A DNA stretch of 64,000 nucleotides, from assembly GCA_039090855.1 (NCBI GenBank), contig CM077005.1, positions 78,054,607 through 78,118,606 of the forward strand, written 5' to 3'. Positions 1 to 10,245 of the stretch are shown piece by piece (position 1 is the stretch's first letter; each line of letters starts with the position of its first letter). The position numbers were made by a program, and so were the translations under genes. The notes below the pieces were generated by a model that saw nothing but the letters and a program-made list of their open reading frames with translations, did not search any database and was not told the origin of the DNA. Origin of the DNA: Macrothele yani (taxonomy: Eukaryota; Arthropoda; Arachnida; Araneae; Macrothelidae).

Positions 1-1451
1 GGAAAAGCTCCAGAAGAAGATGGAATTATTGTAGACATCACACAAGAAGCAAGTGGAGAAATCGAAACAGTACTCGCCCAAATTTTCACTCGATGCCTTA
101 ATGAAGGGAAGATTCCTGAGGATTGGAACAACGCTACAATGATCCTGCTACATAAAAAAGGTGACATTGAGGATCTCAGGAACTACAGACCTATCAGCCT
201 CCTATCAGTGGTTTATAAAATCTTCACTGAAGTTCTTTCACACCGCTTGAAGGTGACACTGGACATGGCTCAACCGAGAGAACAAGCTGGATTCAGGATT
301 GGCTACAGCAAAATAGATCATATTTACGTACTGAGAGAACTAATTGAAAAAGCGAGGGAATATGAACTTCCATTATGCATGGCTTTTATCGATTATGAAA
401 AAGCCTTTGATTCAGTGAAACCATCAGCATTTACAATGGCTCTGAAATCCTGCGGTACTGATGATGCGTACATTAATATTATTAATAACATCTATAAAAA
501 TGCAAGTGCAAAGATTTGGCTGTTTGAAAATACAACACACATAAAAATTGGAAAAGGAGTGAGACAAGGTGACACCATATCTCCGAAACTCTTTAATGCC
601 ACATTGGAAAATGTCTTTCAATCACTGAACTGGGAAAAAAAAAGAGATAAAGATTAATGGAGATTATCTAACCCACCTTCGTTTTGCTGATGACGTAGTC
701 ATTTTTGCAACTACCCCATCAGAGCTGCAGAGTATGATCCAGGAACTTGCTGACAAGAGTAAAGAAGTGGGATTAAAAATGAACTTTCAGAATACAAAAG
801 TGACGTTCAATGCTTTTACAAGAAATGAAGATTTATCGATTGATGGAGAAAAGCTGGAGATAACAGACACGTACATTTATCTTGGACAGCAGATATCAAG
901 TGAGGGTCACATTGATGAAGAAATTAATCGCCGTACAAAACTTGCCTGGAGAGCTTTTGGAAGAAACAGCATAATTTTCAAGAGTAATATGTCATTATGT
1001 CTTAAAAGAAAAGTGTTTGATCAATGCATCCTTCCAGTGCTTACGTATGGTGCAGAGACGTGGACCTTAACTAAAAAAGACATACAAAGGCTGCAGACAA
1101 CTCAAAGAAGCATGGAGAGGGTGCATGCTTGGTGTAACCAGGAGAGATAAGAAGAGGAACTCGTGGATCCGAAAAATGACAAGAGTGGAGTTAAATTCCT
1201 GAAATGTCAATGGGCTGGACATATTGCCAGAAGGACAGACCATTGATGGACAGCCAAAACTTTAGATTGGATTCCAAGGGACAGGAAAAGACTCAGAAGA
1301 AGACCACATGGAAGATGGGTGGATGAAATTCGAAAGTATGTGGGAGTGACATGGAGGAGACTGGCACAAGACAGACCGTTGTGGAGGAAACTTGGGGAGA
1401 CCTTCGTCCAGCAGTGGATTGATAATGGTTGACAATGATGATGATGATGAT
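1..1451 (+). mobile_element. RTE-clade LINE copy A, 3' part, cut by window start
   Basis: The window opens inside the reverse transcriptase of an RTE-type non-LTR retrotransposon. The frame reads from base 1 through the RT fingers and palm (NYRPISLL, AFIDYEKAFDSV, GVRQGDTISPKLFN) to about base 640. There an A-run frameshift moves the rest (LRFADDVVIFAT, VLTYGAETWTL) into another frame. A second frameshift lies near 1125, and a short deletion near 1188 removes a segment present in the other copies. The coding region ends with a TGA at 1430-1432, followed at once by a (GAT)n tail to about 1451, the simple-repeat 3' end typical of RTE. The FADD catalytic motif is intact, but the frameshifts make this copy dead. 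Confidence 0.93.
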
Positions 1452-1518
1452 TCCTGAATTTATAAACAATCATGTCAAAAATTAAATAATTTTTTATTGT
1501 TGATTCGGAAGGTGTATT

Positions 1519-2806
1519 TGGTTGAGGGATTTTTGGGTTTCCATGATGTGAGTAAAGATAGACCGTCAGGAGCTTTATACAAAATGCTAGACAAAATTTT
1601 GGAACAGTTTGATTACCAACGCAAATAAATAGGACAATGTGACGATGGGGCAAGTATAATGTCTGGACACTTAAATGGGCTAAAGAACAAAAAGTCAGGG
1701 ATAAAGCTTATCAAGCTGTTTTTGTTCATTGCTTAGTTCACCGTTTGAATCTTGTATTACAGTAGTTTTTCTAAAATTTTTGCAAGCCTCAGTGGAATTG
1801 CTTCATTTTTTCACCATTCTACGAATCGGTCTTATACACTTACATCAACAACCGCAAGACGCATACCAACCATAACAGAAACTCGATGGTCCTTCACTTC
1901 GAAATTAGTGAGTGTAATTGTTGAAGATTGGGATAAATTGAAGAAAGTGTTCGTATTTCTGACAAATAGCAAACAATCAAACAAAAAACCAATTCATCTT
2001 GCCAAGGGTTATTTTGAATGATATGAACACTTTTAAATTTACATTTTTGGCTCCACCGATCTATTATTCGAACTTTTGAAGAAAAACTCACTGAACATAA
2101 ACAACTGTGTAACTCAAAGAAAAAAAAAAAACTCGTGAAATTTTGAGCCACAAAAGGAACGATGAGGTATTTGAGACACAGCTTGGAAAAGCTAGCAAAA
2201 TTACTGAAATCAGCACGGGAATATGCTGTTCTTACACAGGAAACAATTTTTCAAAATTATAAACAATTGTATTTTGAAATTTTGGACCACATTTTTATGG
2301 AAATGGATATAAGATTTCAAGACTGTAAGAAACTTCAATTTGTCTGACTTGCAGACACAACTAAATTCGAATAATTTAATGCATGCTTTCCCTCTCGCGC
2401 TCTTGAAAATCTACATTTTTACGGAAACATATTTACTAAACACCAGCGCCTTAAAAATGAACTGAGGCTTGTATATGCCGATGAAAAATTAAGGAATATA
2501 TTAACTCAAGAACTTCTTTGAGTGTTTCACGGAGACAAAGACATTTTGACAGAAGATTCTAAATTGGTTTCACTCATTTCAACAATTCCATCTACAAGTG
2601 TGTCAGTGGAAAGAAGTTTTCTTGAAAGAATACAAACTTGCTCAAGAAATACTAGTTCCCAAGATATACTTGCTTCTTTGGCAAACATTGCTATTCAGGA
2701 AGACATTTTATTGATGCTCACGAAGAAACAACCATCGCATGACGATATAATAGACAAATTTGCAGCTTTAAAAGGAAGAAAAATTGATTCAATATACAAA
2801 AATTAG
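1519..2806 (+). pseudogene. hAT/ZMYM1-like transposase relic
   Basis: Conceptual translation in shifting frames gives segments in the order found in ZMYM1-like (DUF4371/hAT) proteins. First comes a block with GFHDVSKDRPSGALY (about 1519-1625), then QCDDGASIMSGHLNG (1630-1680). A degenerate FVHCLVHRLNL block (1720-1755) follows, then an ETRWSF block (about 1880), and last the C-terminal hAT dimerisation motif STIPSTSVSVERSFLERI at about 2577-2630. Multiple stops and frameshifts show it is a fossil. No terminal inverted repeats were identified, so it could be a hAT element remnant or a copy of a domesticated ZMYM1-like gene. Confidence 0.75.
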
Positions 2807-3358
2807 GTAAGTTCTCATTAAGGGATTTTTATTGTTGACAGTACATATCTTTTCATACTGCTCTTGTACCTCTTCACCTATTTTTCCAACCACGAGCCGC
2901 CACTGACAAGCACATGTAAGAGATCATAAATGAGCGGAAGTTCAAAAACAACCTCAATTTTTATATGCATCCAAAGCTACAAATAATTACCAGTTTCTAA
3001 TTTTAAGGCAATAGCTTCAGTGGTATACAAAGTGAGCTATGAACAATCTGAAGTACACATCACAGTTTGCTCAGCCATAGGTACACTTATTACATGAAAT
3101 GAGAACTGAAATAATTCATGGTGAATAAAAGTTAATCATGAAAACTGAACTGGTAGCAGAAAAATGAGGTCAAGAAAATGTTTCCCTTCCCCCATTACCA
3201 GAATAGATAACAAAATGCAATTTGTAGAGGCATCACATATAACTGGCTTATTGACTAAACACTTTCACAATATTTAGAAAAGTAAATTTTTCTGGATTTC
3301 TAGTTCAACCTCCATTCCAGTATTGCCCAAAGTGCAGTGATGGAAAGTTGCAAAATAA
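2807..3358. other. No gene seen; AT-rich intronic sequence
   Basis: I see no coding homology or clear repeat. A hAT-terminus-like string, cagtgatggaaagt, lies near 3333, and its reverse complement occurs near 9806, but no complete element could be delimited. On the host-gene model this is intron. Confidence 0.5.
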
Positions 3359-3490
3359 TTTTTGGAGCAGCAAAATGCGTTTTTGGAGCAGGTAAAATAC
3401 ATTTTTGGAGCAGGTAAAATACACTTTTTTGGAGCAGATAAAATATATTTTTGATGTAAGAAAACATTTTTTTGGAGCAGGTAAAATATT
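3358..3490. repeat. Short minisatellite, unit about 23 bp
   Basis: Five or so imperfect copies of a unit like tttttggagcaggtaaaata lie head to tail, with small length changes. It sits just inside a possible hAT terminus near 3333. No coding capacity. Confidence 0.8.
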
Positions 3491-3707
3491 AGTAGTTAGA
3501 ACAAACTCTTAAGCAAAAATTGTTTTGGAACTAGATGAAACCTGCTCAAATTTAAAACATCTTGCATTGAAATACACACACACATATGTAAAAATTTTAC
3601 TTTTCAAATAGATCAGAAAATTTTAAACCATAGCAGAATTCTATTTATTAATCATTTATTTTACAAAAAACGTTTAATTTTAAAATTTTTTTGCTGCTTT
3701 TCTTATA

Positions 3708-4585
3708 CCAGTGTAACTTGTCTAATTTGAACATTTTTAATTCGAATTCTTGGTTAATTCGAATTATTCATTTGGTCCCTTGAATTTTCTATATAAATAA
3801 TGCTTTTCAAAAACCCCTTAATTCGAACTTTTTTTTTTTTTTTAAAATTTGAAGAAAACCTATTTTCGTAATCTCGTAGTTTCAACAATTACCTTTTAAA
3901 ATAGGTATGTACTGTTCTAGATGAAGTTCCAAGTTCTGGATGAAGCAACAAGTTAAACCTGAAACTATAGCCAACTGCTTTGGAAAAGCAGGCTTCCAGC
4001 ACCCCTATGATGAGTCTCAACTACATCAAGGTAATGGTGGCGAGGGATCATACCCACTGTGAAGTACTGGGAAGACGTAGGCCGTGATGTACTGTATGAA
4101 GCCTTTGTGAGAATTGATGACAATTTAGCTCTTTGTGGTGAGCTCACAGATGATGAGATCTTGGCTGATGTTATGAAAAAGAACACCTGCTGTGTATCTT
4201 CAGATGAAGAACTGAAACGGCTAGAATTTCCTGAAGAGCACCTTCCAAATTCAGTAGAGGCTTTGGTTCACCTCCAACAGTTAAGGAAGTTTGTTAAGGG
4301 ACAGCAGAATATAAGTGACTGTCTATTTCATTCACTCGACAAACTTGAGGAATTTACACTTACCTATAACATAAATTCTAGGAAGCAAGCCAAAATTTCA
4401 CGGTTTTTTTTTACAAAAATATGTAAATTTACAGTGATGTACTTTTTTTTGTATGTTATGAATAAATATGTTGTTTTTTTACAGTACTTGAATGTGCCCA
4501 TATTCAAACTTGCCTAATTCGAATTTGTCGATAATTCGAATTATTTTTGTGGTCACTTCAACTTCGAATTATTGAAGTTACACTG
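3708..4585 (+). mobile_element. Internally deleted pogo/Tigger element
   Basis: The ends are inverted: the left begins ccagtgtaacttg and the right ends gaagttacactg, with TA outside on both sides (3706-3707 and 4586-4587), the target duplication of Tc1/mariner-pogo elements. Both subterminal regions carry repeated attcgaat-type motifs. The interior holds only the C-terminal part of a Tigger transposase. At about 880 bp it is far shorter than a full Tigger (over 2 kb), so the DDE domain has been deleted and the copy is non-autonomous. Confidence 0.8.
3925..4380 (+). pseudogene. Tigger transposase C-terminal fragment
   Basis: A degenerate block resembling KPETIANCFGKAGF near 3950-3995 is the segment that follows the DDE domain in Tigger transposases. 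It is followed by an acidic stretch (DDNLALCGELTDDEILADV, about 4117-4175) and a C-terminal block on helper-protein-like acidic sequence up to the element's 3' non-coding end. Stops interrupt the first block. The catalytic domain and the N-terminal CENP-B-type DNA-binding domain are missing, so no transposase activity is possible. Confidence 0.7.
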
Positions 4586-4639
4586 TATTTAATTGCTCAC
4601 TTTCTATTCTTTCTATTTTTTTTAAGATAGTTAGCAATG

Positions 4640-5169
4640 TTTTGTTTTGCTTCTTTTAATAGTACCTGTCCACTTTCTATTGCACTCAGTCATCTCTCTT
4701 TTTTTTTATGCCACATTCAATGTTCATCATAGCATTGTTTAACATTTTCTGAGAGGAATCCAATTGCTGCAAAAGTTCAGCTTCTTCCCGTTTCAAATCA
4801 CCTTGTGAACATTCAATTTCTTCTTTTCCTTTTTGCTTATTTTGCTGAATTTTTCCAGCACTAATCTACTCTTTATATTTTTTCCAGGATTCTTTATAAG
4901 CTGTCAGAAGTTTTTTGGTTACATTAATTTTACTCACATCCATTTAGTCTCTAGACATGATCTTTGTGCTTCTTGCTCTCCACACGACGCCTACAATCCT
5001 CGCGGCTGCCATGCGCTAGACTAAAATCACAGCCACATGGCTTACAAAACGTGATTCGGCAAAACTTTATATGCTTTATAAAGAAGCCATTCTTTACTAT
5101 ATATATTGCGATAGCCTTGACGATAAGTTTTATCTGACTTTGTTCTTTTTGTTGCCACAGCTGTTTCAC
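4640..5169 (-). pseudogene. BED-like zinc finger plus coiled-coil relic
   Basis: Read on the minus strand from 5169, an open stretch contains FCKPCGCDFSLAHG followed by ESKKHKDH, the C-X2-C...H...H layout of BED/TTF-type fingers common in hAT-like proteins. About 110 bp further on, in shifting frames, comes a Lys/Glu/Leu-rich heptad-like segment (KGKEEIE, LKREEAELLQQLDSSQKML, MMNIECGI) that looks like a coiled coil. Stops lie between the two, so this is a relic. The family is not recognised; the finger suggests transposase or retrogene origin. Confidence 0.5.
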
Positions 5170-5399
5170 TACTACGTTTCATTTCGTTTGAATCTAAATA
5201 AACCCTTTCCATTGATGATTATGATGGTGTGTGCAGACTAAAATTAAATGATAAGGTAACAAGTTAGTAAAATCATGCAATGCATTGATTATAATACGCT
5301 TTCCAACATTACAGAAATCATTACTCAAGTTATCACTCAAGTTATAAGAATAATATCTGTGGAATAAATCTCGGTCCTGTGCCCTGACCTTTGATCCCA

Positions 5400-5790
5400 T
5401 TTTGATGATATTCAACAGAACCGGCTTGGTATACCTCCGAAATAACATGATAAAGTTTTGTCGCAATCGAAGCATTTTTACGTAAGTTATGATGCATAAG
5501 GGCTATGGAATAGATCCCGCTCCTGTGTCCTAACCTTTGACCCCATTTTGCCCATTTTCAATAAGGTTTGTCGCCAGGTGGTCCCTTACCACATACTAAA
5601 ATTTCATCAAAATCGAACCTTTTAACGTTAGTTATGGCGCATAAGAGCAGTGGAATGGATCCCTCTCCAAATGAACTGACCTTTGACCCCATTTCGTTCA
5701 CTTTAAACAGGGTTCCTTCCCAGGTGATCCCCTACCAGATACTAAAATTTCATCGAAATCCAACGGTTGTTACGCGAGTTATCGTGCTGA
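5400..5790. repeat. Tandem repeat, period about 143 bp (left array)
   Basis: Imperfect units share the order gcataagggc-atggaatggatcc, tgacctttgaccccattt, then ccctaccacatactaaaatttcatcgaaatcgaac. The unit starts at about 5494 and 5638 are roughly 144 bp apart. The same unit in the same orientation fills 6800-7240. Confidence 0.8.
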
Positions 5791-6182
5791 CGGACATATG
5801 CACACAACGCGTGACGTAATGAGGCAGATGGGAATCGCGACCATCTGCTAGCAAGGTGTGCCGTCATAAATCTTTAATAGGATCCACAAACAACGCGTGA
5901 CGTAATGAGATAGATGGCATGACCGCGCGCCAACATTCTCAAACGCGAGTTGTGACGTCATAAGATTTCTAAGCATTGGTAACATTAATGGAACAAAGCC
6001 ATCACTAAAAACATTATAATTCGGGGTGGTTATTTAACCCACTAAACGGATTCTTCTAAAGTCGAGATCAAGCTAAATCGATTTCTAGTACCAGAAAACG
6101 GTAGGTTAACGACTTTCATCAAAATTCTTAGAGCCGTTTTCAAAATAAAATGTACATACATACATACAAGAATTGCTACTTT

Positions 6183-6794
6183 AAGGTGGACGTCAAGTAA
6201 CTTTGCTTCCTGTACTTACAATGGAAAAACTTTTGCACACATTTTCTTCACAATTAATGCGTTCTCAAGGATGAAAATTTGAACATCGATTAAAATATCT
6301 TCATTTTATAACTTGCAATACTTAATATTTTCTAAAACATAACCATAATTATGCAATTCAACATTTGTTTGTCTACTGACGTCATGAAACTACAGGTCGC
6401 GCCATCTTTTTCTGGACAATTAATGCGTTCACAAGGACGAAAATTTGAACATCGATTAAAATAGTTTCATTTCATAACTTGGAATACTTAATATTTTCTA
6501 AATCATAACCGTAATTATGCAATTCAACATTTTTTTGTCCACTGACGTCATTAAAGTACAGGTCGCGCCATCTTTTCTCTGGTTTCAACACCACCAAAGG
6601 AAAAGTTATTGATTTTTAATATAATTATGGTTATGTTTTAGAAAATATTAAGTTTTCCAAGTTATAATATGAAGTTATTTTAATCGATGTTCAAATTTTC
6701 ATCCTTGGGAACACATTAATTGTGAAGGAAATGTGTACAAAAGTTTTTCCATTGGAAGTATAGGAAGCAAAATTACTTGACGTCCACCTTAATA
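6183..6794. mobile_element. TTAA-bounded foldback MITE
   Basis: Both ends are TTAA followed by inverted ggtggacgtcaagtaa; the arms stay complementary for roughly 200 bp with mismatches. Inside, a segment of about 140 bp (starting attaatgcgttc and including gaaaatttgaacatcg and gcgccatctttt) is repeated directly. TTAA ends suit a piggyBac-type target, but the GGTGG start is not the usual piggyBac terminus, so the superfamily is uncertain. A second copy lies inside the inverted 2-kb repeat at about 26903-27512. Confidence 0.65.
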
Positions 6795-6799
6795 ATATG

Positions 6800-7240
6800 G
6801 GATTAGGACAATGGAATGGATCGCAATCCTATGTCCTGATCTTTGACCACATTTCGTCCATTTTCAATAGGGTTCTTCCCCAGGTGGTCTCCTACTACAT
6901 ACTGAAATTTCATTGAAATCGAACCATTTTTATGCACGTTATGACGCATAAGGGCAATGGAATGCATCCTGATCTTATGTCCTGACCTTTGACCCCACTT
7001 CACCCATTTTGAAGAGGGTTCGTTCCCAGGCTGTCTCCTACCACACAGTAAACTTTCATTGAAATCGAACCATATTTATGCAAGTTATGACGCATAAGGG
7101 TAATGGAATGATCCCGCTCCTACGTCGTGACCCATGACCCCATTTGTCCCATTTTCAATAGGTTTCGTCCCCGGGTGGTCCCCTACCACATACTAAAATT
7201 TCATCGAAATCGACCCATTTTTACGCCAGTTATAGGGCGG
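6800..7240. repeat. Tandem repeat, period about 143 bp (right array)
   Basis: Three units with starts at about 6808, 6950 and 7092, sharing the same conserved blocks as the array at 5400-5790. The arrays flank the TTAA foldback, so the parent element is built symmetrically around it while the units run in one direction. Confidence 0.8.
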
Positions 7241-7301
7241 ACAGACGGACGGACGGACAAAGCTGGAGCATATACGCTTCTTCAACCTTCGGTTGGAAAG
7301 C

Positions 7302-8016
7302 GTAAAAAACGCTGTGTTATGCACGATTAAAATGAAGTCTGAAAATGACAGATGTACTTCGTAAAATTAATTTAATGAACTATATACAAGGGAAAAGGAC
7401 ACTCATAAGATCTTTCAGACTCCCCTGGAGTCCTTCATCAGATGAAAATGACCGCATAAAAAGTTGTCATGGCATATAAATAAGGTAGTTGTTGCCACTT
7501 AATTCAATTCACAGAAGCAAATAAAAATTCAAGCAATTTACATACCAGAGGCCTGCAGGCCTTCGGTATGTAAATTGCTTGACTTTTATTTGCAATTTTT
7601 AAGTAAATTGCTTGACTTTTTATTTGCAATTTTTTAAAGTAAATTGCTTGACTTTTTATTTGCTTCTGTGAATTTACATACCAGAGGCCTGCAGGCCTTC
7701 GGTATGTAAATTGCTTGACTTTTTATTTGCAATTTTTTTAAGTAAATTGCTTGACTTTTTATTTGCAATTTTTAAAGTAAATTGCTTGACTTTTTATTTG
7801 CTTCTGTGAATTGAATTAAGTGGCAACAACTACCTTATTTATATGCCATGACAACTTTTTATGCGGTTATTTTCATCTGAAGAAGGACTCCAGGGGAGTC
7901 TGAAAGATCTTATGAGTGTCTTTTAACCTTGTATATAGTTCATTAAATGTAATTTTACGAAGTACATCTGTCATCTTCAGACTTCGCTTTAATCGTGCAT
8001 AACACAGCATTTTTAC
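7302..8016. mobile_element. Foldback element with arms of about 220 bp
   Basis: The left arm (gctgtgttatgcacgatta onward, ending near 7530) is the reverse complement of the right arm (7800-8016) apart from scattered differences. The centre holds several copies of aagtaaattgcttgactttt and two copies of ccagaggcctgcaggccttc (7548, 7679), the latter containing a short perfect palindrome. There is no coding sequence and no clear target duplication. The left end overlaps the right end of the 2-kb composite repeat by a few bases (gcgtaaaaa). Confidence 0.8.
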
Positions 8017-8024
8017 CTAATCAT

Positions 8025-8777
8025 TTAACCCTTTCCACTCGAATAACTTTTCACCCATATTTACCCAGCACTCATATTTTTTTTTTCTGCAGTAGAGACC
8101 ACAACTTAGCAGTGAAAGCTCAGCTTTGGCTCGCCAGCCCCGACATACGAGCTACAGAGGCATCATCGGAGTGGCAGGTGACAATCGACATGCGAGCTAT
8201 TCAGCGAAAAAGAAATGTCTTGCGCGTCGACACCCAAACTATAGAGGTGTCATTGGCATGGAGGGTGACACACGAGATATTCGGCGAAAAAGAAATGTCT
8301 CGCACGCCCCGACCTACGAGCTATAGAGGCGTCACAGGCGTGGCGGATGACACCCGACCTTTTCGGGAAAAAGGAAATGTCTCGCAAGCACCAACATGAG
8401 AGCTATAGAGGCATCATAGGCGTGGCGGATGGCACCCAACCTATTCGGCGAAATAGAAATTCCTCGCGAGCGACGATATGCGAGCTATAGAGGCATCATC
8501 GGCATGGCGAGTGACACCCGACACGCCGATGACGTTTCTTTTTCTCTATTAAGTGAAAAAGAAATGTCTCGCAAACCCCACATGCGAGCTATAGAGGCAT
8601 CATTGGCGTGGCGAGTGACACCCAACCTGTTCGACGAAAAAGGAATGACTCACGAGCGCTGACATGCGAGCTATAGAGGCATCATACCCGCTACATGGCA
8701 AGTGATACCCGCTACATGAGCTATTCGGCAATTTCGTAATGTCGGGTGTTACCCGACAGTCAAGTGGAAAGGGTTAA
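8025..8777. mobile_element. piggyBac-like MITE containing a minisatellite
   Basis: The left boundary is TTAA (8025-8028) followed by ccctttccactcga. The right boundary is the inverted form, ending ggaaaggg before TTAA (8774-8777). TTAA duplications with termini starting CCYT are the signature of piggyBac elements. The 745-bp interior encodes no transposase and is mostly a tandem array, so the copy would depend on a transposase supplied in trans. A piggyBac-type transposase relic occurs elsewhere in this window (42011-43180), but its termini differ. Confidence 0.75.
8140..8745. repeat. Minisatellite, unit about 83 bp
   Basis: Seven or so units share agctatagaggcatcatcgg, a gtgacaccc block and gcgaaaaagaaatgtctcgc. 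Starts of the first block fall at about 8150, 8235, 8320, 8401, 8483, 8587 and 8670, giving a spacing near 83 bp with one longer unit. The array fills the body of the TTAA-bounded MITE. Open frames through it reflect lack of stops in the unit and are not genes. Confidence 0.85.
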
Positions 8778-10245
8778 AACGTTTGCACCAAAATTTTCAC
8801 AAGCACAAAGCCACGTGCAATCAATATAAAGAGTTCGCAAAGGCGCTGAGCTGTGCTCCCTCTCGGCTTTTGCGCACGGCACTCTCAAATGGCTGTACGG
8901 GGAATCATGTGACAAACAGCGTACGAGAAGAAACTCCGCCCCTGTTGGCGGGGGAAGTCAGAACATCGAAAGCATATAGGGACTATCTGTAAAGTGCATT
9001 TTTTTTACCAAAAGACGGTAAAAAATAGAAAATTGCGAGCAGGGATCTTGCATGGGCTTTTCCGTAGTTTTTTGGGTGACTTCCGTAAAACCGTAAGATG
9101 GAGTAAAGATCTGTAAAAGTTGGCATCTCTGAATACCTATGAATCCTTCAGAAACAGAACCATCATATCATATCTTGACACAGGAGAGCCCTTTTCAGTC
9201 GTCCTCCGCGTCAATGAAATAGCTAACAACTGACCTTACGCTATATTTATGTAATCACGCACCTCGCCCGGAATGAAATAACTGCGCCATCCCAAAGAGC
9301 AGGGAACGACATATAAACAATTTCAATTGCACAAAACTCCGAAAGACCACCAAACCATCTGTAAACAATCTTCATCAGGATTTCATAACGCACAGCATCG
9401 TTTCTCCTACATACAACATGATTACAACAAAACTCCTTCTCCATAAGCTCTACCTACATTGCAAAACCGTTGTTTTTTTTGTTTTTTTGCCAAAAAAAAA
9501 AAAAAACGAAAAAAAAACAACGAATTAGAAGGTAGGTGAAAAATATTCCGAAATGTTGGAATAGGCGGTACATGTTGATTAAGCGTCGTTCTACATTTAA
9601 TCAAATTATGTGTAGCCTCTAAAAAAGTGTCATTCGATTCGCCGTTTAAAGTGGCATATTTTGCCGTGAATTTTTTTTTTTTTTTTGTTGCTCGGCAGTT
9701 TTTGCGATGGATTGCCGTTTCGGCGCAGTTGGGAGCAAATATTAAATTTTTTCATAATTTGTAGCAGTTTGGTGCAAGATAATGAAATTGGCACAGTTCA
9801 GCGCAAACTTTCCATCACTGTAATTGTTGATAAGTATGATATATATAGCAAAAACAATGAATATAATTTCACAGTATGATTGCAATGTAAATTGTAATTA
9901 TTTTTTGCAAATGCGATCAGTATGAAAGCCTCATTTTTTTTTCTTTGTATCTTTAACTGCACAAATTTCTAGAACTTCTTTGAAGGATTAACAGGAGATA
10001 TTATTGATTTACATCTCAGCTTTAACATGTTCATAAATATATCAGATTCCTTAAAATGATTACACATGCTTAACTTCGTGCCCTAATAATCTTTTCATCA
10101 TGAAATTACACAGTTCATTATTTTTAGTTATTTGACTGCATATATTTTTCTCGGATAAAAAAAAATAGGAAAAATGCAAAAATACAATTAACACATACAT
10201 TTCAAAAGAAATTTTGAATTTATGCCTATTTACCAACAGTGCATA
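8778..10245. other. No gene seen
   Basis: AT-rich sequence with long A and T runs near 9470-9530 and 9670. A sequence ending actttccatcactg at about 9819 looks like the inverted form of a terminus near 3333 and may be the end of a small hAT-type element starting near 9660. A 65-codon open frame on minus (9247-9444) has no recognisable motif. Strings resembling ccgtaaaa and agttggca near 9090-9130 recall the ends of the transposon at 60499-63196 but do not delimit an element. Confidence 0.45.

Larger units (their letters stand above)
5261..7308 (+). repeat. 2-kb composite repeat, copy 1
   Basis: This stretch recurs in inverted orientation at 26395-28432. Near both ends the string gctttccaac appears in opposite orientation (about 5297 and 7291), which may mark the termini. 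From left to right: two to three units of a tandem repeat of about 143 bp (5400-5790), a single-copy section with several tgacgtca-like sites (5800-6180), a TTAA-bounded foldback (6183-6794), then three more 143-bp units (6800-7240). A run of ggacggacggac precedes the right end. There is no believable coding sequence. It behaves like a non-autonomous DNA transposon of unknown superfamily. Confidence 0.75.

Noticed and set aside
7995..8662. Overlapping open frames of 134, 66 and 77 codons
   Set aside because: They arise from the 83-bp tandem unit, which lacks stops in several frames. No codon preference or motif supports a protein.
9247..9444. 65-codon minus-strand frame
   Set aside because: No recognisable motif, no splice context that fits the myotubularin gene, and no repeat copy. 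Not supported as a gene.
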